A stretch of 64,000 bases of DNA from Sphingopyxis sp. JAI108 (GTDB taxonomy: Bacteria; Pseudomonadota; Alphaproteobacteria; Sphingomonadales; Sphingomonadaceae), in the NCBI RefSeq assembly GCF_013410105.1, contig NZ_JACCCJ010000004.1, forward strand, positions 62,001 to 126,000, in the 5' to 3' direction. The number at the start of each line of letters is the position of its first letter. Position 1 is the stretch's first letter. The notes below the pieces were generated by a model. The model made no database searches. It was not told where the DNA came from and worked only from the letters and a program-made list of their open reading frames with translations. Below are positions 45,751 to 55,163 of this stretch, one piece after another. The position numbers were made by a program, and so were the translations under genes.

Positions 45751-46611
45751 ATGGACGCTTCCTCGCCTGCACCGCTTGCCGCGCTGATCCAGATGACGAG
45801 CGGCATCGACCCTGACGCGAACCTGGCGACGATCGACCGCGCGATGGCCGAGGTCGCGGCGCGCGGGGCGGTCATGGCCTTCCTTCCCGAAATGTCGCTG
45901 CTGCTCGACCGCGACCGCGTGCGGTCGGGCGGCCATATCGTCCGCGAAGCCGACAGTCGCTGGCCCTCCGCGCTGCAAGCTTTGGCGCAAAAGCACGGGA
46001 TATGGCTGCATTCGGGATCGATGCCCCTGCTCGCCGACGACGGCGAACGGCGCGTCAACCGCAGCCATGTCATTGCCGCCGACGGCGGCATCCGGGCGCG
46101 CTATGACAAGATCCACATGTTCGACGTCACGCTGCCTTCGGGCGAGAACTGGCGCGAATCGGCGGCCTATGAGGGTGGGAACAGGCTGGTTCTCGTCGAT
46201 ACGCCGCTCGGACGGATGGGCCTCAGCATCTGCTATGACCTGCGCTTTCCCGAACTCTATCGTGCGCTGGCCGATCGCCGCGCGACGATCATCGCCATCC
46301 CGGCCGCCTTCACCGTATCGACCGGCGAGGCGCATTGGCATGTGCTGATGCGCGCGCGAGCGATCGAAACGCAATGCCATGTCGTGGCGGCCGCGCAATA
46401 TGGCTCGCATGCCGACGGCCGGCAAACCTATGGCCACAGCGTCGCAATCGATCCCTGGGGCACGATCCTTGCCGATGCGGAAGCGAAACAAGCCGTGGCG
46501 CAAAAGGGCTATGCGCTGGCGCTCGCGCCCATCGACGCGGCAGCCGCCGAGCGCGCCCGTCAGGCGATTCCGTTGGCGCAATCGCGGACGGTGCGGAACG
46601 TCGCCCCCTGA
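45751..46611 (+). CDS. Nitrilase-superfamily amidohydrolase (Nit1-like)
   Basis: 286 aa. The full catalytic triad is visible: Glu47 (FLPEMSL), Lys120 (RYDKIHMFDV) and Cys161 (ISCYDLRF-type LSICYDLRFPELY). The sequence fits the Nit1/NitFhit branch, whose members hydrolyse deaminated glutathione. Cytoplasmic. The upstream intergenic is shared with the divergent M16 gene. Confidence 0.88.
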   Translation: MDASSPAPLAALIQMTSGIDPDANLATIDRAMAEVAARGAVMAFLPEMSLLLDRDRVRSGGHIVREADSRWPSALQALAQKHGIWLHSGSMPLLADDGERRVNRSHVIAADGGIRARYDKIHMFDVTLPSGENWRESAAYEGGNRLVLVDTPLGRMGLSICYDLRFPELYRALADRRATIIAIPAAFTVSTGEAHWHVLMRARAIETQCHVVAAAQYGSHADGRQTYGHSVAIDPWGTILADAEAKQAVAQKGYALALAPIDAAAAERARQAIPLAQSRTVRNVAP

Positions 46612-46670
46612 TCGCGCGACGCCGCGACTTCGCGCGGCGATTCTCGATTTTTGGGAACTCCTAACGCACA

Positions 46671-46699
46671 AAAGGCCCCGAGCGACGCTCGGAGCCTTT
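46671..46699 (-). terminator. Rho-independent terminator of the small gene at 46726
   Basis: AAAGGCTCCGAGCG/CGCTCGGGGCCTTTT on the minus strand is a strong GC-rich hairpin with a following T-run. It is A/T-symmetric and could also end the nitrilase transcript from the other side. Confidence 0.75.
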
Positions 46700-46725
46700 C
46701 GGTATTCGGTAGCGATCAGCCGATA

Positions 46726-46953
46726 TTACGGGCTGGTCGGTTCGTCGTCGTCGTTGTCCGACGCGATGATGATGCCGCCAACGACAGCAACGAGAGCGAG
46801 GACAGCGATGATCCAGCTCGTGCTGCCTTCGAGTTCGCTCTGGCCGTCAACTGCCGAAGCGGCGCGAGCCGCAGGAGCTGCCGATGCGGCGACCGGAGCC
46901 GCGATCATCGAGGTCGCTGCGAGAGAGATCGCAGCCTTCTTAAGCAGGTTCAT
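46726..46953 (-). CDS. Small exported/membrane protein with acidic tail
   Basis: 75 aa. N-terminal signal (LLKKAAISLAATSMIAAPVAASA), an Ala-rich spacer, a C-terminal membrane helix (WIIAVLALVAVVGGIIIA) and the acidic end SDNDDDEPTSP. No named family. Similar short signal-plus-helix proteins are common in sphingomonads. It has its own terminator; probably monocistronic and well expressed. Confidence 0.75.
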   Translation of the reverse strand: MNLLKKAAISLAATSMIAAPVAASAAPAARAASAVDGQSELEGSTSWIIAVLALVAVVGGIIIASDNDDDEPTSP

Positions 46954-47128
46954 CTTATTCTCCGTCCACTGGATTACTTTTGTCGAATCACACCGGAGAA
47001 CCCGCCCCGGTCTGCTTCTGCAGCGCCTTCTTAGGCACGGCCTTCAGCAATTGCAACGACGATTTGCCCTAGCCCAACAAATGTTAGTAAATAATAAATA
47101 GGGAAAAAGTTGCCATACTGAACTGCCG

Positions 47129-47926
47129 TTATCCGCGCCGAACGCGGTCGAAGGGCTCGCTCGTCACGGGGTAGCCGAGGTGGCTCGGAATGCAGAGATG
47201 GCTTTGCCCATCGCGGTCCTCGATCCATGGCGTCACCAGATCGACAGGAAACTGACGCGAATGGGACGAGAAACCCGCAAAATCGGCGGCTTGCGCGATG
47301 CGTTCAAGATTGCGCCGGGTCGGAAAGATCACCGATACCTCGCCCCGATCGGCCATCGCCAGCGTCGCGTCGGCGCTCGCCCAGAAGATATGGCTGTGCT
47401 CGGCCTCTTCGACCGTCAATTCATGGCCGTGGGGCGGCGCCGCGACGGCATAAAATCGCGTGTCGAACGTCCGGGCTTCTTTGAAATTGGGGCACCAGCG
47501 CGCGAAGGGAACGAAGGATTCCAGGGCGATTCGGTCGCCGCGCGCCGTCAGGATATCCGAAAGCAGCGTCCCGCCGAGCAGCGCCCGCCGCACCTCGGCG
47601 ACCTCCCCTTCCTTCAGTTCCGGCCAGCCGACAGCCAGCCCCGTTTCCTCGAGCGTCTCGCGCAGCGCGGCGACACGCGCGGCGCCGTCGGCCTCGTCGA
47701 TCCCGAAGCCGTAGAGGCGCGCGACGTGATAATCGTCGGGATCGACGCGTCCCCCCGGAAACACGACGGCGCCGGCCGCGAATGCCATTTTCGTCGAACG
47801 CTTGACCATCAATATCTCGTCGGCCCCGCCACATTCCGACGGGCGCATGATGACCAGCGTCGCCGCCGGAATGGCGCCGTCGGGCAAGACTTCGGGCGGT
47901 GCGGTCGGCGAAGCTGCGTCGGTCAT
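47129..47926 (-). CDS. NUDIX hydrolase
   Basis: 265 aa from ATG 47926 (an alternative start 12 codons upstream). The Nudix box is seen as GAVVFPGGRVD...ALRETLEETGLAV, with the insertion between its Gly and the REUxEExGU part typical of the NUDT19/acyl-CoA-diphosphatase-like branch. The C-terminal half ends in a VDLVTPWIEDRDG strand. Hydrolyses a nucleoside-diphosphate-linked substrate, not specified. Confidence 0.85.
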   Translation of the reverse strand: MTDAASPTAPPEVLPDGAIPAATLVIMRPSECGGADEILMVKRSTKMAFAAGAVVFPGGRVDPDDYHVARLYGFGIDEADGAARVAALRETLEETGLAVGWPELKEGEVAEVRRALLGGTLLSDILTARGDRIALESFVPFARWCPNFKEARTFDTRFYAVAAPPHGHELTVEEAEHSHIFWASADATLAMADRGEVSVIFPTRRNLERIAQAADFAGFSSHSRQFPVDLVTPWIEDRDGQSHLCIPSHLGYPVTSEPFDRVRRG

Positions 47927-48031
47927 AACCCGAGCGATAACCGCACCACGACGCCTTGTCATCCCGGCATTGCGGGCGCGCGCGGACGGGTGCAAGATGG
48001 CATCATGTGATGCGGGACGGGGAGCGGGACA

Positions 48032-48658
48032 TTGGGAATCGTCGAGATTTTGGGCGTCGCCGGCAGCCTCAGCCTCCTCGCCGGCTGGCGGCTCTACCTG
48101 ACCATTTTGGCGACCGGCGTCGCGATGCGCTTCGGTTGGCTGCCGCTTCCCGAACATCTCGCGGCGCTGCAGATACTCGCCAACCCGTGGGTACTGGGCG
48201 TGGCAGCCGTCGGCACGCTCGCCGAATTCCTCGCCGACAAGATCGCGTGGGTCGATTCGATCTGGGACACCGTCCACAGCTTCGTCCGTCCGCTCGGCGG
48301 CGCGCTGCTCGCGCTCGCGCTGGTCGATGCGTCGGATCCGGCGTGGCAGGTGATCGCCTTCCTGCTCGGCGGCGGCGGCGCGTTGCTCAGCCATGGGGCG
48401 AAGGCGACGACGCGCGCGGTCGTCAACGTCAGCCCCGAGCCCTTCAGCAACGCCGCGGTCTCGACCGGCGAAGATCTCGCTACGGGCGGCCTGCTGGCGC
48501 TCGCGATCGCCTATCCGCCGCTGGCGATCGTCATCGCGATCCTGCTCGCGGTCGCCGCGGTCGTGGTGATCATCGCGCTGCGGCGCCTGCTGCGCAATAT
48601 CAAGGCAACACTGAAGCGCGCGCTGGGTGACGAACCGCCGCCAGCTATTGACGCTTAA
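48032..48658 (+). CDS. DUF4126 membrane protein
   Basis: 208 aa from TTG 48032, preceded by GGGGAGCGG; no in-frame ATG fits the conserved start (IVEILGVAGSLSLLAGWRLYLTIL). About five helices and the DUF4126 pattern (SHGAKATTRAVVNVSPEPFSN). Function unknown. Confidence 0.8.
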   Translation: MGIVEILGVAGSLSLLAGWRLYLTILATGVAMRFGWLPLPEHLAALQILANPWVLGVAAVGTLAEFLADKIAWVDSIWDTVHSFVRPLGGALLALALVDASDPAWQVIAFLLGGGGALLSHGAKATTRAVVNVSPEPFSNAAVSTGEDLATGGLLALAIAYPPLAIVIAILLAVAAVVVIIALRRLLRNIKATLKRALGDEPPPAIDA

Positions 48659-48731
48659 CATTTTGGCAATATTCGATTAATAGGTTGCACGGACAGGGGG
48701 GCGCACCGACCCGGAAAGGGAGCGATGCCCC

Positions 48732-51527
48732 ATGTCCCCCAAACATACCCTCAGGCCCCTATTTCTGTCGTCCGCCGCCCTCGTCGCGCTGGGGCAGACC
48801 TCCGCCGCCTTTGCGCAATGCGTCTTCACGCCCACTGCCGGTGACGACGTCCACATCTGCGACAGCGGCACGTCCGCGGGCGGACTCGACGATCCGGACG
48901 GAAACAATCAGCTGACGCTCCCTGCCGGCGGCACCGGCACCGTCGCGGGCGACGTCACTTTCGGCGGCGGAGCCGATGCGGTTACCGTCAATTCGGGCCG
49001 GATCGAGGGTTCGGTCGATCAGGGCAATGGCGACGACAGCTTCTCGATCAGCGCGGGAACCGTCACCGGCCAGGTGCAGCAAGGCGAAGGCGTCGACGAT
49101 TTCGTCATGACGGGCGGCGAGGTGGACCGGCTCAATCAGGGTGGTTCGATGGACACATTCCTGATGACCGGCGGCCGCATCGTCGATGCGTTCGACGACG
49201 GCGATACCGCGCGAATGACTGGCGGGCGGATCGGACGCGTGAATATGAAGCTCGCCGACAATCTCTTCGACATGTCGGGCGGCGTCATCGACCGCAACCT
49301 TGTCGCCGGTTTCGGCAACGACACGATCATCCTCTCGGACGGGACAATCGGCGGCAATATCAGCGTATCGGGCGGCACCGACAGCGTGACGATCACCGGC
49401 GGGTCGGTGGGCGGCGACGTGCTGCTCAGCGCCGGCACCGACAGTTTCGTCTGGGACGGCGGCGGGATCGTGCATGGCATGGTCGACATGGGCGGCGATG
49501 ACGACAGCGCGCGGCTTGCCAATCTGACCAACGCGAACCTCGGCGGGTCGCCGCGGATCACCGGCGGGGTCGGCACCGACGCGCTGGTCTTCGACAATGT
49601 CACGACGGGCGGTGTCGCACGCTTCGACGGCTGGGAAGATGTCCGGGCGACGAACGATAGCGAACTGACGTTCGACGGCCTCCTGACCCTCGGCGACGCC
49701 GGGACCGGCACCGGGCGCTTCGAACTCGACGCGTCGAGCACGATCTTCGGCGGCGGCCTGCAGGGCGGGATCGTCGCCTTCACCGCGGGCGAGCGCGCGA
49801 CGCTGGTCAATGCCGGACGCATCGACCTGACCAACAGCGGCAATGCGCCGGGCGACAGCTTTACCGTCGGCGGCGACTATGTCGGCAACAACGGGCTTTT
49901 GCTGATCGATACCGTTCTCGGCGACGACGCGTCGCTCTCCGACAAGCTCGTGATCGACGGCGGCGATGCTTCGGGCACGACCGGCGTGACCGTGATCAAC
50001 GCGGGCGGCACCGGCGGCGCCACGCAGCAGAACGGCATTCTCATCGTCGAGGCGGTGGGCGGCGCAACGACAGCGAGCGGCGCCTTTGCGCTCAACCACC
50101 GCGTCGCCGTCGGCGCCTATGAATATTTCCTGTTCCGCGGCGGCACGACGGCCGGAACCGGCGAAAACTGGTATCTCCGCTCGACATTGCCGCCGCCGCC
50201 CGAACCAGCGCCCGAGCCCGAAACCCCGCCGCCCCCCGAACCCGCCCCCGCGCCGCCGGTGTTAACCCCGCCGGCGCCCGATCCTGCGCCCGAACCGCTG
50301 CCGCCCGAGCCGCCTGCCCCGCCGCCCGCTCCAGCGCCCGAGCCGCCACCGCCACCGCCCGAACCGACGCCGGACAATCCCGATCCGGTCGACCCCGCGC
50401 CGCCGGTGACCGAGACCGATCCGCCCCCGGCGCCGACGCCCGCGCCCGAGCCGGCGCCCGAACCCGAAGCGCCGCCGCCGCCGCCCGAGCCGCCGGCGGA
50501 ACCGGCGCCCCTTCCCTCCCCGGCCCCGGAGGTCGTGGTCGAGCCGCCGACCCCCGGTGCGACACCGGTGATCGCGGAGGTAGTGCCGCTCTATCGTCCC
50601 GAAGTCGCGGCTTTTGTCGCGTCGGTGCCGGTGGCGCATCATCTCGCGAGCGCAACGCTCGGGACTTTCCATGAACGGCGCGGCGAACAGGCGCTGCTGC
50701 GCGGCGGCGGCGCGCTACCCGCGACCTGGGGGCGCGTCTTTGCCGAAAATAGCGAGATCAAATGGGATGGCGACGTTGCCCCGTCGCTCGATGGCGATCT
50801 CTCGGGCTTCCAGATCGGCCAGGATTTTGCAGGCTTTGGAGAGGATGGCGGCACGAACGTCCGTCTCGGCGCCTTCGTCGGACGCTCGTCGACCGACGGC
50901 AGCGTCCGCGGCGGCGCGCTCGGCTGGAACGACCTGACGGTCGGCCAGATCGACGTCAAGGCGACGAGCCTTGCCGGCTATGCCACGCTCGTCGGGGAAA
51001 ACGGCTGGTATGTCGATGCCGTCGTCATGCACAGCTGGTTCGATGGCGAAACCTCGGCCAGTTCGGGCGAAGCGATCGACATCGACGGCAAGGGATGGAC
51101 CGCCTCGATCGAAGCGGGCTATCCGCTTGCCCTCTCGGCCAACTGGACGCTCGAACCGCAGGCGCAGCTCTTGTGGCAGCAGGTGAAGCTCGACGACCGG
51201 GCGGACAGCTTTTCGACGATCGACTTCGCGACCGGCGATGTGCTGACCGGGCGGGCCGGACTGCGGCTGCAGGGCGGGTATGGCGGCTTCCAGCCCTATC
51301 TCCACGCCAGCCTGTGGCACGGCTTCTCGGGCGACCAGACGACGCGCTTCGGCACCGACCCGATCATCACCGATCTCGGCCGTACCGAGGCCGAGTTCGG
51401 CGCTGGCCTGATCGCGCGCCTTGGCGAAAACGTCGCGGTGCATGTGAAAGGCGATTACGGCTTCGACGCCGACGGACCGCGCAGCCGGCGCTATGGCGGC
51501 ACGGTGGGGCTGACGATCCGCTGGTAA
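48732..51527 (+). CDS. Autotransporter (type Va) with beta-solenoid passenger and Pro-rich linker
   Basis: 931 aa. Signal peptide (LFLSSAALVALGQTSAAFAQ). Passenger about 45-480 of short imperfect repeats of the form (I/V)xGxVxxGxGxDxFxMTGG, predicted to coil as a beta-solenoid. A proline/glutamate/alanine linker (about 487-610, e.g. EPAPEPETPPPPEP) of unusual length. C-terminal autotransporter barrel (about 665-931) with GRVFAENSEI, terminal GLTIRW. The passenger has no adhesin domain I recognise. Confidence 0.85.
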   Translation: MSPKHTLRPLFLSSAALVALGQTSAAFAQCVFTPTAGDDVHICDSGTSAGGLDDPDGNNQLTLPAGGTGTVAGDVTFGGGADAVTVNSGRIEGSVDQGNGDDSFSISAGTVTGQVQQGEGVDDFVMTGGEVDRLNQGGSMDTFLMTGGRIVDAFDDGDTARMTGGRIGRVNMKLADNLFDMSGGVIDRNLVAGFGNDTIILSDGTIGGNISVSGGTDSVTITGGSVGGDVLLSAGTDSFVWDGGGIVHGMVDMGGDDDSARLANLTNANLGGSPRITGGVGTDALVFDNVTTGGVARFDGWEDVRATNDSELTFDGLLTLGDAGTGTGRFELDASSTIFGGGLQGGIVAFTAGERATLVNAGRIDLTNSGNAPGDSFTVGGDYVGNNGLLLIDTVLGDDASLSDKLVIDGGDASGTTGVTVINAGGTGGATQQNGILIVEAVGGATTASGAFALNHRVAVGAYEYFLFRGGTTAGTGENWYLRSTLPPPPEPAPEPETPPPPEPAPAPPVLTPPAPDPAPEPLPPEPPAPPPAPAPEPPPPPPEPTPDNPDPVDPAPPVTETDPPPAPTPAPEPAPEPEAPPPPPEPPAEPAPLPSPAPEVVVEPPTPGATPVIAEVVPLYRPEVAAFVASVPVAHHLASATLGTFHERRGEQALLRGGGALPATWGRVFAENSEIKWDGDVAPSLDGDLSGFQIGQDFAGFGEDGGTNVRLGAFVGRSSTDGSVRGGALGWNDLTVGQIDVKATSLAGYATLVGENGWYVDAVVMHSWFDGETSASSGEAIDIDGKGWTASIEAGYPLALSANWTLEPQAQLLWQQVKLDDRADSFSTIDFATGDVLTGRAGLRLQGGYGGFQPYLHASLWHGFSGDQTTRFGTDPIITDLGRTEAEFGAGLIARLGENVAVHVKGDYGFDADGPRSRRYGGTVGLTIRW

Positions 51528-51530
51528 GCC

Positions 51531-52754
51531 TCAGACTGGCAGCAACGCCTTGAGCGGCGTTTCGGTGTCGGCGAGCTGCTCCGCCGTGGCGCGAAGTCCC
51601 GCAGTGACGATCATGCGGCCCTGGACATAGTCCTTGGTCGCGTTGACGCAGTCGATCGCGATCACCTTGCCCGCTTTGAGGTAAACGACCGAGAAGCTGC
51701 GGTTTGCGGGATCGCCGCGAAGCATCGCCTGATCGTGCCCGGTCGAGAGGCCCGCGGTCTGGAGCTTCAGGTCATACTGGTTCGACCAGAACCAGGGGAT
51801 CGCATGATAGGGAGCCTCGTCGCCCACTATGCCCTTGGCGACGACATTCGCCTGATCGTTCGCGTTCTGCACCGATTCGAGCCGGATCTCGGCGCCTTCG
51901 GCAAAGTCGTTCACATGCGCGGCGCAATCGCCGATCGCATAAATATCGGGCAGGCTCGTCTTGCAGAGCCGGTCGACGCGCACCCCGTTGGCGCAATCGG
52001 CGCCCGCAGCGACCAACGGCTCGATGGCGGGCACGATGCCGATGCCGACGATGACCAGATCGGCGGGGACGATCTCGCCATCCGAAAGGCGCACGCCGGT
52101 GACATGACTCTCGCCCTCGATCGCATCGACGCAGACGCCGAGCCGCAGGTCGACGCCATGATCCCGATGCTCCTTCTCGTAGAAGCGCGACAGCTCTTCG
52201 CCCGCAACGCGTGCGAGAACGCGGTCGAGCGCTTCCAATAGCACGACCTTCTTACCCGCCTTGTTCAGTACCGCCGCCGCTTCGAGCCCAATATAGCCGC
52301 CACCGATGACCACGATCTGGCGCGCGGTTTCCGACGCCGCCTTCATCGCATCGGCGTCGGCGCGGGTGCGCACCCCCTGCACACCGGGAAGGTCGCCGCC
52401 GGGGATCGGCAGCATGCGCGGATGGCCGCCGGTCGCCCATACGAGCTTGCCATATCCGATCGTCCCGCCGTCGTCGGTCGTGACGCTATGCGCGGCGGGA
52501 TCGACCGCGACGACCCGCTTGCCGAGCAGCATCGTCACCGCGCGCTCGTCCCAATATTTGGCGGGGCGCAGCTGGATACGCTCGAACTCTTTCTCGCCCG
52601 CGAAATATTCCTTCGACAGCGGGGGGCGCTCATAGGGAAGCTCGGGCTCCTCGCCGACGATCGCAATGCTGCCTTCGAACTTCTGCGTCCGCAGCATCAT
52701 CGCGACCTGCGCGCCGCCATGCCCCGCACCAACTATCACCACGTCGAACCGCAT
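51531..52754 (-). CDS. FAD-dependent ferredoxin/rubredoxin reductase-like oxidoreductase
   Basis: 407 aa from ATG 52754 ([14 protein letters not shown]) with GGAGAAAGAGG upstream. Two Rossmann folds: FAD (9-14 GAGHGG) and NAD ([10 protein letters not shown], about 150), [13 protein letters not shown] second FAD motif. Belongs to the class that reduces [2Fe-2S] ferredoxins for P450s or dioxygenases. No P450 or ferredoxin gene in the window, so the partner is unknown. Confidence 0.9.
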   Translation of the reverse strand: MRFDVVIVGAGHGGAQVAMMLRTQKFEGSIAIVGEEPELPYERPPLSKEYFAGEKEFERIQLRPAKYWDERAVTMLLGKRVVAVDPAAHSVTTDDGGTIGYGKLVWATGGHPRMLPIPGGDLPGVQGVRTRADADAMKAASETARQIVVIGGGYIGLEAAAVLNKAGKKVVLLEALDRVLARVAGEELSRFYEKEHRDHGVDLRLGVCVDAIEGESHVTGVRLSDGEIVPADLVIVGIGIVPAIEPLVAAGADCANGVRVDRLCKTSLPDIYAIGDCAAHVNDFAEGAEIRLESVQNANDQANVVAKGIVGDEAPYHAIPWFWSNQYDLKLQTAGLSTGHDQAMLRGDPANRSFSVVYLKAGKVIAIDCVNATKDYVQGRMIVTAGLRATAEQLADTETPLKALLPV

Positions 52755-52853
52755 CGCCTCTTTCTCCCGCTGCTCGTCGGCGCGGCTCTTGCACGCGCGG
52801 CGAAGCGAAGCAAGCCACGCCAGCCTCGCCATCGCGAAAGAAGAAGTTGAAGC

Positions 52854-53138
52854 TCAGCCCACTACGGCCAAGGTCGGCTGCCTGCGGTCCGCGCCGTAAA
52901 TCGCCGTTACGGACTCTTCGACTTCGGATCGCAGGACAGCAACAACTTCGCCCAGCTTGGCCGCGATGATCGCAGCCTGCGCCGCCTCCAGCCCCGCAAC
53001 CGCGACCTCGATTTGCATGTGCGACGGCAGGACGCGCATCGTCACACCGGTCGGCACGATCGCGCGCTGCGCAAAGAAATTGGCGACGCGCGGCAGCGAT
53101 TGCGGATCAAGGATCGCGTCGACGCGAAAACGGTGCAT
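52854..53138 (-). CDS. Small ACT-like protein coupled to amino-acid dehydrogenase
   Basis: 94 aa; its ATG overlaps the dehydrogenase stop (TGATG, 53136-53140), so expression is coupled. The sequence (RVDAILDPQSLPRVANFFAQRAIVPTGVTMRVL...MQIEVAVAGLEAAQAAIIAAKLGEVVAVLRSEV) has the beta-alpha-beta layout and 'LPRVxxxFAQR' opening of ACT-type regulatory domains such as the small acetolactate synthase subunit. I infer it senses an amino acid and modulates the dehydrogenase or a distant enzyme. No known family fits exactly. Confidence 0.55.
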   Translation of the reverse strand: MHRFRVDAILDPQSLPRVANFFAQRAIVPTGVTMRVLPSHMQIEVAVAGLEAAQAAIIAAKLGEVVAVLRSEVEESVTAIYGADRRQPTLAVVG

Positions 53139-54190
53139 CAGGCCGCCTCGCGCTGCGCGCCGGCGATGACCTCCTCGGCCATTTCGTCGGCGACGACTGC
53201 GGGCGAGCGGCCTTCGCGCGCCGCGCGATCGAGCAGATCCCCGACTCGCGGCGCGATTTGGGCGACACGCAGTTCGACGTCGCTTTCGTCCTCGCCAATA
53301 TATTCGGCCGATACGTTGATGATGCCGCCCGCATTGACGACATAGTCGGGCGCATAGGCGATCCCGCGCTCCAGCAGCAGCCCTGCGATGTCAGGGGTCG
53401 CGAGCTGGTTGTTGGCAGCGCCGCAGACGAGCTTTGCCTTCAGCTTCGCGACGGTGTCGCGGTCGAGCGCGCCGCCGAGCGCGCAGGGCGCGAATATGTC
53501 GGCATCGACCGATGCGATCTCCGATACGTCGACCACCTTGGCGCCATGCACCGCCGCGAGCCGGTCGCGGCGCGCCGGGCTGACGTCGGCGATCACGAGC
53601 CGCGCGCCCGCCGCGGCAAGGCGGCGGCACAGGTCGGCGCCGACATTGCCGGTGCCCTGGACGGCGACGGTCAGCCCGTCGAGTTCCCGGCCCAGCGCGA
53701 ACTCGGCCGCGACCTGCATCGATTCGAAAACACCTTTCGCGGTCCAGGGCGACGGATCGCCGCCCGCGCGCCCTGCCACCGAGGGCAAGCCCGCGACATG
53801 GCGCGAGACGGAGGCAACCTCCTGCATGTCCTCGACCGACGTCCCGACGTCTTCGGCGGTGACATAGAGTCCCCCCAGCGCCTCGACCGCGCGGCCGAAG
53901 GCGCGGAACAAGGCGACGCGGTCCCAGTCGCCCTCGGGCCGCCGCAGCACCGCCTTCGCCCCGCCCAGCGGCAAGCCGGCGAGCGCATTCTTGTAACTCA
54001 TGCCCTCGGCCAGGCGCACCGCATCGGCGAGCGCGTGGCTCGTGTCGGGATAGGACCACAGCCGGCACCCCCCCGCGCCGGGCCCCAGTGCGGTCGAGTG
54101 AATCGCGATGAAGCCGTCGAGACCCGCTTCGAGATCATAAAGCCGCACGCATTCGAGCGGCGGGGCCAGGCGGGCAAGACGGACGACCAT
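53138..54190 (-). CDS. Leu/Phe/Val-type amino-acid dehydrogenase
   Basis: 350 aa. Catalytic Lys67 (GMSYKNALAGL) and Lys79 (LGGAKAVLR), AEDVGTSVEDM, Rossmann GTGNVG (about 180) and C-terminal VVNAGGIINV. Members oxidatively deaminate branched-chain or aromatic amino acids with NAD+. The pocket residues do not decide leucine versus phenylalanine. An Lrp/AsnC regulator is encoded divergently 125 bp away. Confidence 0.88.
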   Translation of the reverse strand: MVVRLARLAPPLECVRLYDLEAGLDGFIAIHSTALGPGAGGCRLWSYPDTSHALADAVRLAEGMSYKNALAGLPLGGAKAVLRRPEGDWDRVALFRAFGRAVEALGGLYVTAEDVGTSVEDMQEVASVSRHVAGLPSVAGRAGGDPSPWTAKGVFESMQVAAEFALGRELDGLTVAVQGTGNVGADLCRRLAAAGARLVIADVSPARRDRLAAVHGAKVVDVSEIASVDADIFAPCALGGALDRDTVAKLKAKLVCGAANNQLATPDIAGLLLERGIAYAPDYVVNAGGIINVSAEYIGEDESDVELRVAQIAPRVGDLLDRAAREGRSPAVVADEMAEEVIAGAQREAA

Positions 54191-54315
54191 GAAACATACT
54201 CCTTGGATTGACGGTAGCTTGTCGCATTTTCACGCCGGGAAAACTTGATCGATTATCGGCCACCCTGAATGATTTTCGGATTTTCTTGCCGTCCAAATTG
54301 GGTTATTCGGTTGGA

Positions 54316-54786
54316 ATGACCGATTTGGACCCGTTCGAGATAAAGATTCTCCGCGAACTGCAGCGCGACGCGAATCAAACGACGGCACAGATCGCCGAAC
54401 GCGTGGGACTGTCGGTTTCGCCCTGCTGGCGCCGCATCGACCGCCTCGAACGCGACGGCTTCATCAGGAAGCGTGTCGCGATCGTCGACCGGCGCAAAGT
54501 GGGGCTCAACGCGCATGTCTTCGCGCAGGTGAAGCTCAATGCCCACGGCCGCGCCAATCTCGATGAATTCAGCGCGGCGATCCAGGGTTTTCCCGAGGTG
54601 CTCGACGCCTATGTGCTGATGGGCACGACCGATTTCATGCTGCGCATCGTCGCGCGCGACATCGACGCCTATGAGCGTTTCTTCTTCGACCAGCTTAGCA
54701 AATTGCCGGGAGTGCAGGAAATCAACTCGACAGTGGCGCTGTCCGAAATCAAGGCGACGACCGAACTGCCGTTGGGCCGGGATTGA
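54316..54786 (+). CDS. Lrp/AsnC-family transcriptional regulator
   Basis: 156 aa from ATG 54316. N-terminal HTH (LDPFEIKILRELQRDANQTTAQIAERVGLSVSPCWRRIDRLERDGFI) and C-terminal AsnC/RAM domain with the GTTDFMLRI effector loop. Divergent from the amino-acid dehydrogenase and ACT-like genes and likely controls them in response to an amino acid. The 125-bp gap is AT-rich (TGATTTTCGGATTTTCTTG), fitting Lrp-type sites. Confidence 0.92.
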   Translation: MTDLDPFEIKILRELQRDANQTTAQIAERVGLSVSPCWRRIDRLERDGFIRKRVAIVDRRKVGLNAHVFAQVKLNAHGRANLDEFSAAIQGFPEVLDAYVLMGTTDFMLRIVARDIDAYERFFFDQLSKLPGVQEINSTVALSEIKATTELPLGRD

Positions 54787-54878
54787 CCCCGGCCCGGCGG
54801 ACGCGCAAAACCCTTATCCGCCACTTGTGCAAGGACGCTTGTTTTCATCCGAAGGCGCTGCTAGTGGCGCCCCTCGTT

Positions 54879-54953
54879 GCCGCTTTAGCTCAGTTGGTAG
54901 AGCACATCATTCGTAATGATGGGGTCAGGTGTTCGAGTCACCAAGCGGCACCA
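54879..54953 (+). tRNA. tRNA-Thr (anticodon CGT)
   Basis: Acceptor GCCGCTT/AAGCGGC, D-arm GCTC..GAGC, anticodon stem CATCA/TGATG around loop TTCGTAA (anticodon CGT at the centre), T-arm GGTG-TTCGAGT-CACC, then A and encoded CCA. It borders the accessory region to its right, a usual place for integration; no integrase or repeated 3' end was found in the window. Confidence 0.93.
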
Positions 54954-55163
54954 CTACCTTCCCTAGGAAATCGCGAGACACACGGCCGAAAGGCATTTGA
55001 GCTGGGCGCCCGAATGGGTCCTGCTTGGGTGACTTTGCCCTACGAGAAGGCTGCTGATCTGCACAGGCATCCGATCAAGATACGAATCGGATTGAACTGC
55101 CCTAGACAGCGATTGGGCTTCAATGCGAAGTATGCCGGTATCAAATACGGGGGGTAGAAAAAA
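54954..55163. other. Gap between tRNA-Thr and the defence genes
   Basis: No gene with a start signal. An open frame through the end of the tRNA to 55157 exists but includes tRNA sequence and is not credible. This should hold the promoter of the DUF262-DUF1524 gene and, if the island entered here, its left end. Confidence 0.4.

Noticed and set aside
54783-55157. Open frame running through the tRNA-Thr gene
   Set aside because: It includes tRNA sequence; its 3' part has no start signal or recognisable domain.
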